In this document: positions 14,749 to 23,032 of the stretch, one piece after another | Layout of the letters: the number at the start of each line of letters is the position of its first letter | How positions within the stretch are numbered: position 1 is the stretch's first letter | DNA from: a bacterium UBP12_UBA5184 | Lineage (GTDB): Bacteria > Vulcanimicrobiota > Vulcanimicrobiia > Vulcanimicrobiales > Vulcanimicrobiaceae | Reading direction: 5' to 3' | DNA length: 24,491 nt | NCBI GenBank assembly: GCA_002413145.1 | Contig: DHWK01000106.1 | Span: forward strand, 483-24,973 | The notes under the pieces: generated by a model | The model's database searches: none | What the model saw: only the letters and a program-made list of their open reading frames with translations | Told to the model about the DNA's origin: nothing | Made by a program: the position numbers and the translations under genes

Positions 14749-16428
14749 ATGGGCTACGACGTCAAAGCAAACAGCGCCGTCATCACGAACGGCCGGGACC
14801 GCGCGGCGGCGCGGGCGATGCTCAAAGCCGTCGGCTACAGCGACGCCGACCTCGCCAAGCCGATCGTCGGGATCGCCAACACCTGGATCGAGACCATGCC
14901 GTGCAATCTCAATCTGCGCGAACTCGCAGAGCATGTGAAGCGCGGCGTTCGCGAGGCCGGCGGGACGCCGATGGAATTCAACACCATCGCGATATCCGAC
15001 GGGGTCACGATGGGCACCGAGGGGATGAAGACCTCGCTGGTCAGCCGCGAGGTGATCGCCGACTCGATCGAGCTGGTCGGGCGCGGGCATATGTTCGACG
15101 CGATCGTCGCCCTGGTGGCGTGCGACAAGACGATCCCCGGCGCCGCGATGGCGCTCATCCGTCTTAACGTTCCGTCCCTGGTGCTGTACGGCGGCTCGAT
15201 CGCGCCGGGTCGTTGGAAAGACCGCGATCTCACGGTCGTCGACGTCTTCGAGGCGATCGGCGCACACGCGGCGGGAAAAATCGACGACGCCGAACTCAAG
15301 GCCGTCGAAGATCGGGCCTGTCCGGGGGCGGGCGCCTGTGGTGGCCAGTTTACGGCGAACACGATGGCGACGGTCATGGAGTTCATCGGCCTCTCGCCGA
15401 TCGGCAGCGCCTCGCCGGGCGCGACCGATCCGCGCAAGCAGAAGAAGGCTTACGAGGCCGGCCTGCTCGTGATGGATCTCCTGCGGCGGGGCGTTCGGCC
15501 GCGCGATATCTTGACGCGCGACGCATTTGAAAATGCGATTGCGGCGGCGAGCGGCACCGGCGGCTCGACCAATAGCGTGCTGCATCTGCTGGCGCTTGCG
15601 CGAGAGGCCGAGGTTCCGCTCTCGATCGACGATTTCGATGCAATCAGCCGGCGCACACCGATCATCGCCGACTTACGTCCAGGCGGCCGATGGGTGGCGC
15701 TCGACGTCGATCGCGCCGGCGGCATCGAGTTGATCGCGAAACGAATGGTCGAGGCGAAGTTGGTGCACGCCGGCGCGCAGACGGTGACCGGACAATCGCT
15801 CGGCGCCGCCTCGGCCGGCGCGCTCGAGTCCCCGGGTCAGGTCGTGATCGCGACCGCCGAGCGTCCCTTCAAGGCAAGCGGTGGTCTCGTGATTCTGCGT
15901 GGAGATTTGGCCCCCGAAGGGGCGGTCGTCAAAATTGCCGGTCACGAACGGACCTACCATCGCGGCCCGGCGCGTTGCTTCGATCGAGAAGAAGATGCGA
16001 TGGCCGCCGTAGAGGCGGGGAAAATCGTCGCCGGCGACGTCGTCGTGATCCGCTACGAGGGACCGAAAGGCGGTCCCGGAATGCGCGAGATGCTCAGCGT
16101 GACCGGCGCGATCGTCGGCGCCGGGCTTGGCGAAAGCGTCGCGCTCGTCACCGATGGGCGCTTTTCGGGAGGGACGCACGGTCTGATGATCGGCCACGTC
16201 GCACCCGAAGCGCAGGTGGGCGGCCCGCTCGCGGCGCTGCGCGACGGCGATATCGTGATCGTCGATATCGAGAAGCGCGCTCTCAATACCGAACTAACCC
16301 CTACGGAAATCCGAACGCGGCTAACGGCCCGGAAACCGAAAGCGCCGCGTTATAGGAGCGGCGTGATGGCGAAATACGCGGCGCTCGTCTCGTCCGCATC
16401 CGACGGCGCCGTCACGCGACCACTGTGA
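14749..16428 (+). CDS. ilvD: Dihydroxy-acid dehydratase
   Basis: IlvD dehydrates 2,3-dihydroxy-3-methylbutanoate and its homologue to the 2-oxoacid precursors of valine, leucine and isoleucine. The 559-aa length is standard. Family signatures include ANTWIETMPCN (Fe-S ligand Cys52), VACDKTIPGAAMA (second Cys), CPGAGACGGQFTANTM (third Cys), and the C-terminal TDGRFSGGTHG, where the catalytic Ser lies. ATG 14749 opens at the normal N-terminus (NSAVITNGRDRAAARAML). The stop overlaps the thrC start (GTGA, 16425-16428). No T-box or leader peptide was recognised upstream; only the hairpin at 14717-14739. Confidence 0.97.
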   Translation: MGYDVKANSAVITNGRDRAAARAMLKAVGYSDADLAKPIVGIANTWIETMPCNLNLRELAEHVKRGVREAGGTPMEFNTIAISDGVTMGTEGMKTSLVSREVIADSIELVGRGHMFDAIVALVACDKTIPGAAMALIRLNVPSLVLYGGSIAPGRWKDRDLTVVDVFEAIGAHAAGKIDDAELKAVEDRACPGAGACGGQFTANTMATVMEFIGLSPIGSASPGATDPRKQKKAYEAGLLVMDLLRRGVRPRDILTRDAFENAIAAASGTGGSTNSVLHLLALAREAEVPLSIDDFDAISRRTPIIADLRPGGRWVALDVDRAGGIELIAKRMVEAKLVHAGAQTVTGQSLGAASAGALESPGQVVIATAERPFKASGGLVILRGDLAPEGAVVKIAGHERTYHRGPARCFDREEDAMAAVEAGKIVAGDVVVIRYEGPKGGPGMREMLSVTGAIVGAGLGESVALVTDGRFSGGTHGLMIGHVAPEAQVGGPLAALRDGDIVIVDIEKRALNTELTPTEIRTRLTARKPKAPRYRSGVMAKYAALVSSASDGAVTRPL

Positions 16429-17699
16429 AAAGCCGTGCGATGCGGCTGGCTTGCAGCGAGTGCGGCGCCGAAGCGGCGTCCGGCTCGCTGTTTTGTTCCG
16501 CCTGCGGTGGGCTGCTCGAGTTTCGGCTCGATTCGGTGGCCTCTGATGCCCGCGCTCTGCGCCTTTCATTCAAGGAGCGGCGGACGTCGAACGACGTCCG
16601 CGACCAGAGCGGCGTCTGGCGTTTTCGGGAACTCCTTCCCGCAATCGCTAGGGAGCAGGTCGTCAGCCTTCGCGAAAATGCCGTCCCGATCTATCGCGCG
16701 CAGACGGGCGCCGCCTACGCCGACGCGACGCGCCTCGCCTATCTCCATCTCGGAATGAATCCGACGGCGTCGTTCAAGGACGCCGGCATGACGGTCGCAA
16801 TTTCGCACGCGCGTTCGTTTGGCGCGCGGGTCGCCGTCTGCGCCAGCACCGGAAACACGGCGGCCTCGATGGCCGCCTATGCGGCTCGGGCCGGGATGGC
16901 GGCAATCGTCCTTGTCCCGGCGGGCGGGATCAGCGAAGCGAAGATGGCGCAGACGCTCGACTACGGCGCGTCGGTGGTCGCGATCGACGGCGATTTCGAT
17001 CGCGCGCTCGAGATCGTGCGCGGCCTCGATCCCAAGCAAGTCGCCATCGTCAACAGCGTCAACCCGTACCGTATCGAGGGACAGAAGTGCGCGGCGTTCG
17101 TAATGCTCGAATCGCGCGATTGGAACCCCCCGGACTGGCTCGTCCTTCCGGGTGGGAACCTCGGGAACGCTAGCGCCTTCGGCAAGGGTTTCCGCGAAGC
17201 GCTCGACCTCGCTTTGATCGATCGCATCCCCAAGCTCGCCGTCGTCCAGGCCGCTGGAGCTGCCCCGTTTGCAACCGTTTTTCGTGACGGCGGTGACCTC
17301 GTGCCGCTGAAAGCCCAAACCGCCGCGACCGCGAAGCGGATCGGCGCGCCGGCGTCTTGGCGAAAAGCCCTCGCCGAGGTTCGCGCGAGCGGCGGGACGG
17401 TCACGACCGTCACGGACGACGAGATCGCTGAAGCGCGCGCGATCGTCGGACGCGACGGCGTCGGCTGCGAACCGGCCTCGGCGGCATCGCTTGCAGGCCT
17501 GCGGAGACTACGTGAAAACGGCATCATTTCGCGCCACGACGACGTGATGCTGGTTTTGACCGGGCACGTACTGAAAGACTCGGCCTACGCCGCCGACTTC
17601 CATGCCTCGACTGCGCCGTTGGCAAACGCGATCGCACGCGCCGGCGACGTCCAAACGCTGCAATCGCTGATCGATCGGACGACGGCCGTCCATGTCTGA
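16425..17699 (+). CDS. thrC: Threonine synthase
   Basis: Threonine synthase converts O-phosphohomoserine to threonine with pyridoxal phosphate. The 424-aa protein carries an N-terminal zinc-ribbon with Cys10, Cys13, Cys24 and Cys27 (CSEC and CSAC). The fold-type II PLP core follows. The Schiff-base Lys118 is in NPTASFKDAGM, the phosphate-binding CASTGNTAAS loop is present, and LPGGNLGNASAFGKGF is canonical. The start is GTG 16425, overlapping the ilvD stop; ATG 16440 is an alternative that would still keep the zinc ribbon. The 3' end overlaps thrB by 8 nt, supporting translational coupling. Confidence 0.95.
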   Translation: MKSRAMRLACSECGAEAASGSLFCSACGGLLEFRLDSVASDARALRLSFKERRTSNDVRDQSGVWRFRELLPAIAREQVVSLRENAVPIYRAQTGAAYADATRLAYLHLGMNPTASFKDAGMTVAISHARSFGARVAVCASTGNTAASMAAYAARAGMAAIVLVPAGGISEAKMAQTLDYGASVVAIDGDFDRALEIVRGLDPKQVAIVNSVNPYRIEGQKCAAFVMLESRDWNPPDWLVLPGGNLGNASAFGKGFREALDLALIDRIPKLAVVQAAGAAPFATVFRDGGDLVPLKAQTAATAKRIGAPASWRKALAEVRASGGTVTTVTDDEIAEARAIVGRDGVGCEPASAASLAGLRRLRENGIISRHDDVMLVLTGHVLKDSAYAADFHASTAPLANAIARAGDVQTLQSLIDRTTAVHV

Positions 17700-18618
17700 G
17701 GCATTCCGGGTCGCAGTCCCCGCTTCGAGTGCGAACCTCGGCCCGGGGTTCGACGCGATCGGCCTCGCCCTCGACCTCTGGGTGCGCGCGACCGTCCAGC
17801 CCGCATTGCACTTTGCGGTCTCGTTCAAGGCGGGGAAGTACGTCCCGACCAACGTCGGTTTCGAAAACGAGATCGTTCGCGGGCTCGATCGCATCCTTCA
17901 CGGCGAGCGGCCGGACGTCTCGATTTTGATCGAAAACGATATCCCCCTGGGAAAAGGCTTGGGCGCGAGCGCGGCCGGCGCCGTCCTCGGGATCGCAATC
18001 GGGGCCGAGCTCGCCGCGGAGCGGCCGCCGCTCGAAGCGCTGGCGCGCCACGCGACCGAACTCGAAGGTCATCCCGATAACGCCTTGCCGGCGTTACTGG
18101 GCGGGATCATCGTGGCGGCCCAAGTCGACGCCGCGGCGCCTTCGTATCTGCGTTTCGAACCGCCGGTTGGTTTGTCTGCAGTCGTCGTCATGCCGCACAT
18201 CGTTCTCCCGACGGCGGCGGCGCGAGCGCTGCTGCCGGCGCAATTTGACCGGCGCGACACGGTCTTCAACATTCAACGCGCGGCCTTGCTCGCCGCCGCC
18301 CTAGCCTCGGGGCAGACGCACGTCTTGCGCGTCGCGTCGGGCGATCGAATTCATCAGCCCTATCGCGCGCCGCTCGTCCCGGGTTTCGAGGAGATGCTTG
18401 GTTTCGAATTTCCGGGTTTGCTCGCCATCGCTCTCTCCGGTGCGGGGCCGAGCGTGCTGGCGCTCGTCGACCGCGGCGGTCCGGCGATCGGCGACGCGAT
18501 GCGCGCTGCTTTTGCGCGCGAGGGCATCGAGAGCGACGTCTTTGAGTTGGGCATCACGGGTCGCGGCGCGACCGTCACTTCGCTAGGAGAAGAATTGCCC
18601 AGGAGCAGCGCGTCGTAA
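17692..18618 (+). CDS. thrB: Homoserine kinase (GHMP family)
   Basis: ThrB phosphorylates homoserine to O-phosphohomoserine, the substrate of the neighbouring ThrC. The 308-aa length is typical. The N-terminus VAVPASSANLGPGFD is the classic GHMP opening. The ATP loop is PLGKGLGASAAG (85-96), EGHPDNALPALLGG follows, and the C-terminal GHMP motif is SGAGPSVLAL. The start ATG lies inside thrC. Homoserine dehydrogenase (hom) is not in the window, so the first step of the branch is encoded elsewhere. Confidence 0.96.
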   Translation: MSEAFRVAVPASSANLGPGFDAIGLALDLWVRATVQPALHFAVSFKAGKYVPTNVGFENEIVRGLDRILHGERPDVSILIENDIPLGKGLGASAAGAVLGIAIGAELAAERPPLEALARHATELEGHPDNALPALLGGIIVAAQVDAAAPSYLRFEPPVGLSAVVVMPHIVLPTAAARALLPAQFDRRDTVFNIQRAALLAAALASGQTHVLRVASGDRIHQPYRAPLVPGFEEMLGFEFPGLLAIALSGAGPSVLALVDRGGPAIGDAMRAAFAREGIESDVFELGITGRGATVTSLGEELPRSSAS

Positions 18619-18665
18619 GTGCAACGACCTTCCTAGGTTCCACGACTCAAGGGGACGTCAGCAGG

Positions 18666-19652
18666 ATGAAAGCAGCGATAAAAGTCGCAGTGACCGGCGC
18701 CGCCGGGCAGATTGGATATGCGCTGATCTTCCGCATCGCGTCGGGGCAGATGCTCGGACCGGATCAACCGGTCGAACTCAATCTGATCGAGATCCCGCCG
18801 GTCCTCGAGGCACTGAGCGGCGTCGTGATGGAGCTGCAGGATTGCGCCTTCCCGTTGCTGCGCAACATCGTGGCAACCGCCGATTTGAGTGAAGGCTTCC
18901 GCGACGTCGACTGGGCAATGCTGGTCGGGAGCGTCCCGCGCAAAGCGGGGATGGAGCGCAAAGACCTGCTTGGCATCAACGGTAAGATCTTTGTCGAGCA
19001 GGGCCGAGCTCTGGAGAAGAACGCGGCGAGCGACGTTCGGATCCTCGTCGTCGGGAATCCGTGCAACACCAACTGCTGGATCGCGATGCGAAACGCGCCT
19101 TCGATTCCACGCGATCGCTGGTACGCGATGACGCGGCTCGACGAGAATCGCGCCAAGGGTCAGCTCGCGCTCAAGGCAGGCGTCGAGGCGAGCCAGGTCA
19201 GCAACATGACGATCTGGGGCAACCATTCGGCGACCCAGTACCCGGATTTTTACAACGCCAAGATCGGTGGCCGCGGCGCGGCCGAAGTCATCGGCGACGA
19301 GCAGTGGCTCAAAGCGACCTTCGTTCCGACGGTGCAGCAGCGCGGCGCGGCGGTAATCAAGGTTCGCGGCGCTTCGTCCGCGGCGTCTGCGGCGAATGCC
19401 GCGCTCGGCAGCGTCGACACGCTGACCACGCCCACGCCGGCCGGCGATTGGTTTAGCGTCGCGTGCGTCTCCGAGGGGCAGTACGGCGTCGAGGCCGGGT
19501 TGGTCTCGTCGTTTCCCGTTCGCTGCGACGGAAAGACGACGCAGATCGTCGAGGGTCTTTCAATCAACGACTTCAGCCGCGGCAAAATCGATGCCAGCGT
19601 CGCCGAACTCAGAGAAGAGCAGAGCCTGGTCGCGGAACTCGCGACCGTCTAA
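18666..19652 (+). CDS. mdh: Malate dehydrogenase
   Basis: Mdh interconverts malate and oxaloacetate in the TCA cycle. The 328-aa protein has the Rossmann nucleotide loop GAAGQIGYAL (11-20), substrate-binding Arg92 and Arg98 in VPRKAGMERKDLL, NPCNTN (Asn131), LDENRA, and catalytic His187 in WGNHSATQYPD. The acidic residue closing strand 2 (Glu42 in LIEIP) indicates NAD rather than NADP preference. The GxxGQIGY form marks the cytosolic-type MDH subgroup found in eukaryotic cytosol and many bacteria, distinct from the lactate-dehydrogenase-like type. The ATG has AAGGGG about 10 nt upstream. It follows thrB by 47 nt without overlap and may have its own promoter. Confidence 0.95.
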   Translation: MKAAIKVAVTGAAGQIGYALIFRIASGQMLGPDQPVELNLIEIPPVLEALSGVVMELQDCAFPLLRNIVATADLSEGFRDVDWAMLVGSVPRKAGMERKDLLGINGKIFVEQGRALEKNAASDVRILVVGNPCNTNCWIAMRNAPSIPRDRWYAMTRLDENRAKGQLALKAGVEASQVSNMTIWGNHSATQYPDFYNAKIGGRGAAEVIGDEQWLKATFVPTVQQRGAAVIKVRGASSAASAANAALGSVDTLTTPTPAGDWFSVACVSEGQYGVEAGLVSSFPVRCDGKTTQIVEGLSINDFSRGKIDASVAELREEQSLVAELATV

Positions 19653-19670
19653 GTGGAAAGGACGAACTCA

Positions 19671-20054
19671 ATGGTAATCAACGCGAGTACGCCGAAAGCC
19701 AAAGGGCTTGCGGCATCCTATTATTTCGCGAAGGACCTCGATCGCGCGACGGCGTTCTACAAGGAACTGTTCGGATTCGAGCCGAGCATGGCGGTTCCGG
19801 GGATGGTCAGCGAGTGGACCTTCCCGACGGGCGAATCGTTCGGCATCTACAAGCCCCACGACGAGGGGAGCTTCAAGACGAGTCACGGCTTGATCTTCGA
19901 GTTCGACGACGTCGCAGCCGCCGTAGCCGGCCATAAGGCGCGCGGCGTGGAATTCGAGGAGGACGGCAAGATCGAGGAGACGCCGGCCTGTTTCATGGCA
20001 TTTGCTAAAGACACCGAGGGCAACGAGTTCATCCTTCACACGCGCAAGGGATAG
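19671..20054 (+). CDS. VOC-family (glyoxalase/bleomycin-resistance fold) protein
   Basis: The 127-aa protein is a single VOC (vicinal oxygen chelate) unit made of two beta-alpha-beta-beta-beta modules. The first contains YYFAKDLDRATAFYKELFGF and the second starts at HGLIFEFDDVAAAVAGHKA, ending with AKDTEGNEFILH, typical closing strands. The family includes glyoxalase I, dioxygenases and antibiotic-binding proteins, so no substrate can be given. ATG 19671 has ribosome binding site AAAGGA (19658-19663) at good spacing, preferred over GTG 19653. It lies 18 nt after mdh and is probably co-transcribed. Confidence 0.88.
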   Translation: MVINASTPKAKGLAASYYFAKDLDRATAFYKELFGFEPSMAVPGMVSEWTFPTGESFGIYKPHDEGSFKTSHGLIFEFDDVAAAVAGHKARGVEFEEDGKIEETPACFMAFAKDTEGNEFILHTRKG

Positions 20055-20109
20055 GCACGCAAGCAGGCTTTCCAGAGGTGCCGCGGCCAACCGGGCGAAG
20101 GTCGCGATA

Positions 20110-20529
20110 ATGGTGCATGTCAGCGTCGGCTCACCGGCGGGTTCCTATAACGTCGGCAATCCGGCGTTCTACCGGTGGGTCGTACGGCTCTCCGACATGG
20201 GTTTGCCGTTGCGTGCGGCGGATCGCGAAGCGATCGACGTCCTGGGCGCGATCCCGAATGCATTCGTCGATGAAGAAGAGCTCTCCGGGAGCGGCTGGCG
20301 CGTCGTACCTGCTACCTCGTTCGAAGACTGGCCGGTGCTCGAAGCGACGCCGCAACGGCTGCGCCGCGCGCTCGAGACCGCGCGTCGCGTCTTGTGGGAA
20401 CACGCCGCGCCGGTTGGGATCAGCGCGCGTGAAATCGTCAGCATCGACGAAGAGATCGAGAACGTCCTTGCGATTCTCCAGCGGGCCGAAACGGCCGGCT
20501 TCAGCGTCAGCGTCAGCTACGTTTCGTAG
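20110..20529 (+). CDS. Unrecognised small protein
   Basis: The 139-aa product starts MVHVSVGS and shows no signal peptide, membrane helix or motif I can name. It has an apparent beta-rich N-terminus and a long C-terminal helical half (about residues 80-130, QRLRRALETARRVLWEHAA and IDEEIENVLAILQRAETA). The frame is open further upstream, but that part overlaps the end of the VOC gene. Codon usage (GC-rich third positions) fits coding. It is 55 nt from the VOC gene; no function is proposed. Confidence 0.65.
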   Translation: MVHVSVGSPAGSYNVGNPAFYRWVVRLSDMGLPLRAADREAIDVLGAIPNAFVDEEELSGSGWRVVPATSFEDWPVLEATPQRLRRALETARRVLWEHAAPVGISAREIVSIDEEIENVLAILQRAETAGFSVSVSYVS

Positions 20530-20561
20530 CTAGCCGGTACCGGCGGTCGGCGCTCGCGTCG

Positions 20562-20700
20562 CTACTGGCGCTGACCGAAGAGCTGGTTGAGAACGCCGCC
20601 GACGAGCGCGCCGAGCGGCGCCGAGTAAACCGTCGCCGCCCTGAGACTGCAACACTCGCTCGCCGAAGACGATGCCGGTTTACCTGTTCGTCGGCTGCTG
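20562..20700 (-). pseudogene. Frameshifted C-terminal remnant of a glycine-rich protein
   Basis: On the minus strand one frame reads TGIVFGERVLQSQGGDGLLG and a second frame continues ALGALVGGVLNQLFGQRQ before a TAG at 20564-20562. The two join into a continuous, protein-like GG-rich tail if one G is removed near 20615-20622, where the motif CTCGGCGC is repeated. The upper frame is closed by a TAA just before it, so no full-length gene can be made. This is best explained as the decayed 3' end of a gene, possibly one with a C-terminal glycine-zipper. No other copy is in the window. Confidence 0.45.
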
Positions 20701-20709
20701 ACGGTCGGA

Positions 20710-21153
20710 CTAGCTGTTGAGCGTATAGTAGCCGTAGACGGGATACGATGGCGGCGGACATTGGTGTAACACCGCCGCCTTCAGGGTCGCGTCGAGGCGT
20801 TTCGGATAGCGCGTCGGCGGAACGGGAGAATCGACGGTCGTCGTCAGCATCGGCGAGACGTGCGCGCGACGCTCGAGGTGCTCGTACGTCCCGAAGTCCA
20901 CGGTATAATCGCCAGGCAACGCCCCCAAGAAGACGTAGGATCCGTCGGCCCGCGTCAGCGCCCACAACGGCATGTTATGCGCGGATTGCGCGGTCACTCG
21001 CAAGCCACACACGGGAGTCCTATCCGGCAGGGTCACGCGGCCTCGGATCGTTCCGAAGTTGTCGTCAGCGCTAGCGATTGTCGCGCTCGAGAGGGTGCCA
21101 AGTACCAGAGCGAACGCGGCAAAGGCGCCTTTGAGAAGCGATAGGTTCTTCAT
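20710..21153 (-). CDS. Secreted protein with carboxypeptidase-regulatory-like (beta-sandwich) domain
   Basis: The 147-aa protein begins MKNLSLLKG with a Sec signal peptide ending near residue 30 (IASADDN). The mature part opens with GTIRGRVTLPDRTPVCGLRVTAQ and continues ADGSYVFLGALPGDYTVDF, the pattern of CarboxypepD_reg-like/SpaA-like extracellular beta-sandwich domains. The tail is Pro/Tyr-rich. ATG 21153 has AGAGAGG six bases upstream; ATG 21159, which would touch that site, is less likely. The role is probably structural or adhesive at the cell surface, and this is inferred from the domain only. Confidence 0.82.
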   Translation of the reverse strand: MKNLSLLKGAFAAFALVLGTLSSATIASADDNFGTIRGRVTLPDRTPVCGLRVTAQSAHNMPLWALTRADGSYVFLGALPGDYTVDFGTYEHLERRAHVSPMLTTTVDSPVPPTRYPKRLDATLKAAVLHQCPPPSYPVYGYYTLNS

Positions 21154-21516
21154 GACCATCCTCTCTTTCAACGACCCCTTTACCCGTTTGCTCGGTTCGA
21201 GCATCGGCCTAGCGAGATTTTCTTGCAGGGCCCGTTCGCTGGAAGAGATATCGAGGGGACGCTGATCTGGTGGGGAAGGCGAACGACTCGGCTGGTATGA
21301 CGAAAATACTCTTTCGCAGCGACGAATGGTCAGCGCATGACGTTCGACCCGGTCAGGTCGGAGAAGAAGCGCTCCCTCGGCGGTCGCGCAGTCGCCGCGC
21401 CGGCGCGCATTTTACGCTCGGTGAGAGATGCTGAAAGGAGTCGTGCTTGCCAAACTCGAAGCACACAAACTATGATTATGCACCCCGAACGACGCCGGAA
21501 AAGGCCGTTTTAGGCG
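21154..21516. other. 363-nt gene-free region between a secreted protein and xer
   Basis: No full gene is evident. The region holds a CGAAA-TTTCG hairpin (21301-21316) and a perfect 12-bp palindrome CGCGCCGGCGCG (21396-21407) followed by CATTTTAC. A strong ribosome binding site AAAGGAG (21434-21440) is placed 6 nt before TTG 21447. The TTG opens a frame that reads MPNSKHTNYDYAPRTTPEKA and overlaps the xer gene out of frame (76 codons). The frame of xer itself has a stop TAG at 21511-21513. The upstream half (21154-21300) is featureless to me apart from serving as leader for the minus-strand gene. I found no convincing dif site. Confidence 0.5.
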
Positions 21517-22446
21517 ATGCCGGGCTATATCCCCGAAGATCCGATTCTGGCAGATTTCTCGGCGCGCTTGACCGCGGAGATGAATTACTCGCGTCGCACC
21601 GCGACCGAATACGCGCGCGACGTCGAAGGTTTCGCGAAGTTCTTGGCGCCGAAAGGCGAGCGCGGCAAGATCGCTAAGGTGCTGGCCAAAGCGACGCCGG
21701 TCGATATCCGGCGCTACATCCTGCAACTGCGCGATCGGCTGGGTTACAAGGCCGTCAGCGTCCGCCGCAAGATTTTCTCGCTGCGCAAATATTACGCGTT
21801 CGAGCGCCAGGAAGGCCGCCGCAAAGATAACCCTGCAGCGGACGTCAAACCGCCGAAGCCCGACCACGCGCTGCCACGGATCCTCAAAGAGGTCGACGTC
21901 AATCGGCTGCTGCGGACCCGCGTCGCCGGCCGCTCCGACCTCCTGCGGCTGCGTGACGTCGCAATGATGGAGCTGCTTTATGCCGCCGGCATCCGGAGGG
22001 CCGAACTGGTCGGCATCAACCTCTCCGACGTCGATCTCGAGCGGCGGACGCTTCGGGTGCTGGGCAAGGGCAACAAGGAACGGATGGTGCTTTTCAACCG
22101 GGCGGCGCGCGACGCGATGAAGATGTATCTCCACGTCCGACCGCGCTCGTCGGACGGCGCGCTTTTTCTGAGCGAGCGCGGCACCCGGCTGAGCCACAAT
22201 CAAGCCGGCAAGATATTCCGTTTATATGCCGATCTTAGCGGGATCACCGAACACGCGACGCCCCACACGATGCGCCACTCGTTTGCGACCCATCTTCTTC
22301 AGAACGGAGCCGACTTGGTGACGATCAAGGAACTCCTCGGCCACGCGAGCCTGGCGACGACGCAGATTTACACCAACGTCTCGCTCGAACACATACGCCG
22401 CACTTACGACGACGCCCATCCCCGCGACGACGAAAAGCTGCGCTGA
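21517..22446 (+). CDS. Tyrosine recombinase, XerC/XerD type
   Basis: The 309-aa protein has an N-terminal SAM-like core-binding domain (about residues 8-100) and a catalytic domain with the full tyrosine-recombinase set. These are Arg160 (AAGIRRAEL), Lys184 (GKGNKER), His250 and Arg253 (HTMRHSFATHLL), His276 (LLGHASLATTQ) and nucleophile Tyr285 (IYTNV). Length and motifs fit chromosome-dimer resolvases XerC/XerD better than phage integrases, which usually have an extra arm-binding domain. It could also be a single Xer acting alone. The ATG at 21517 is forced by the in-frame stop just upstream; only a weak ribosome binding site precedes it. No mobile-element genes or repeats flank it. Confidence 0.9.
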   Translation: MPGYIPEDPILADFSARLTAEMNYSRRTATEYARDVEGFAKFLAPKGERGKIAKVLAKATPVDIRRYILQLRDRLGYKAVSVRRKIFSLRKYYAFERQEGRRKDNPAADVKPPKPDHALPRILKEVDVNRLLRTRVAGRSDLLRLRDVAMMELLYAAGIRRAELVGINLSDVDLERRTLRVLGKGNKERMVLFNRAARDAMKMYLHVRPRSSDGALFLSERGTRLSHNQAGKIFRLYADLSGITEHATPHTMRHSFATHLLQNGADLVTIKELLGHASLATTQIYTNVSLEHIRRTYDDAHPRDDEKLR

Positions 22447-22465
22447 CGGGGCGCGAGACCTGGGG

Positions 22466-22957
22466 CTATTTGCTCGGTAGCGGTACCGGCACGTCTTTGA
22501 TTGTCGCGCCGTCGGCGGCGGCCTGGGTGCCGACGAGGCCGGTTAAGGTATTGAGACCCTCGATGTCTTTGGGATCGAAGGATCCGCTCTTGAGCTTCTG
22601 GCCGATCGTGCCAAACGACGACGTCAGGGTCGCCAAGTTGCCGTCGAGCTTGCGCAGCAGCGGATCGTTACTCCTGTCGGCGATTTTTTTCGCGACGCCG
22701 ACTTCGTGAACCGCGAACAGTAACGCGACGCCACCCTTGACGATCGTCGACGTTCGGTGGGGTACCCCGGATTCGAATGCTCCCGCCTTATATGGTTTCC
22801 AAACCCACTGATGAAAACAGAAATACGCGACGCCCAGGTGGGCGACGAAGCGAGTCTTGTCGAGAAATGCGTTGGCTGACCCGAGCGACCCGAGGACCAT
22901 CGCTGCGGCTAGCGCGCAGATGACGACGAGCTTCTTGAGATAGGAAGCGGCGGTCAT
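22466..22957 (-). CDS. Exported protein of unknown function
   Basis: The 163-aa protein has an N-terminal Sec signal peptide, with cleavage near ANA-FLDKT at residue 30. A short region with FCFHQWVWKPYK follows, then a hydrophobic stretch TIVKGGVALLFAVHEVGVA that could be a membrane helix, and a C-terminal helical part. No family is recognised. The ATG has GGGAGA about 8 nt upstream. It sits 75 nt downstream of another secreted-protein gene on the same strand and ends 19 nt from xer, converging with it. Confidence 0.75.
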   Translation of the reverse strand: MTAASYLKKLVVICALAAAMVLGSLGSANAFLDKTRFVAHLGVAYFCFHQWVWKPYKAGAFESGVPHRTSTIVKGGVALLFAVHEVGVAKKIADRSNDPLLRKLDGNLATLTSSFGTIGQKLKSGSFDPKDIEGLNTLTGLVGTQAAADGATIKDVPVPLPSK

Positions 22958-23032
22958 GAGACGGTCTCCCGTTGAAAAGGAATTGAGTTCTGCCTTTCTC
23001 CTCGGGCCGGCCGGGCCCTCGAAGACCCGCCG

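Noticed and set aside
20106..20111. Perfect-looking -10 box GATAAT overlapping ATG 20110
   Set aside because: Transcription would begin after the start codon, and no matching -35 is present. It is more likely chance, although it slightly lowers confidence in that start.
21396..21412. Intrinsic terminator at the CGCGCCGGCGCG palindrome
   Set aside because: A perfect palindrome leaves at most a four-base loop, and the following T-run is only four bases. It is recorded only as a palindrome.
21301..21480. Possible dif recombination site next to the xer gene
   Set aside because: Only short imperfect repeats are present; none has the 11-6-11 bp palindromic layout of a dif site.
21517..22446. Phage or integron integrase, i.e. 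a mobile element
   Set aside because: No arm-binding domain, attachment repeats, or phage or cassette genes are adjacent. XerC/D-type fits better.
22995..23020. GGGCCGGCCGGGCCC inverted repeat as terminator between the two secreted-protein genes
   Set aside because: There is no T-tract and the outer bases do not pair. It is likely ordinary GC-rich spacer.
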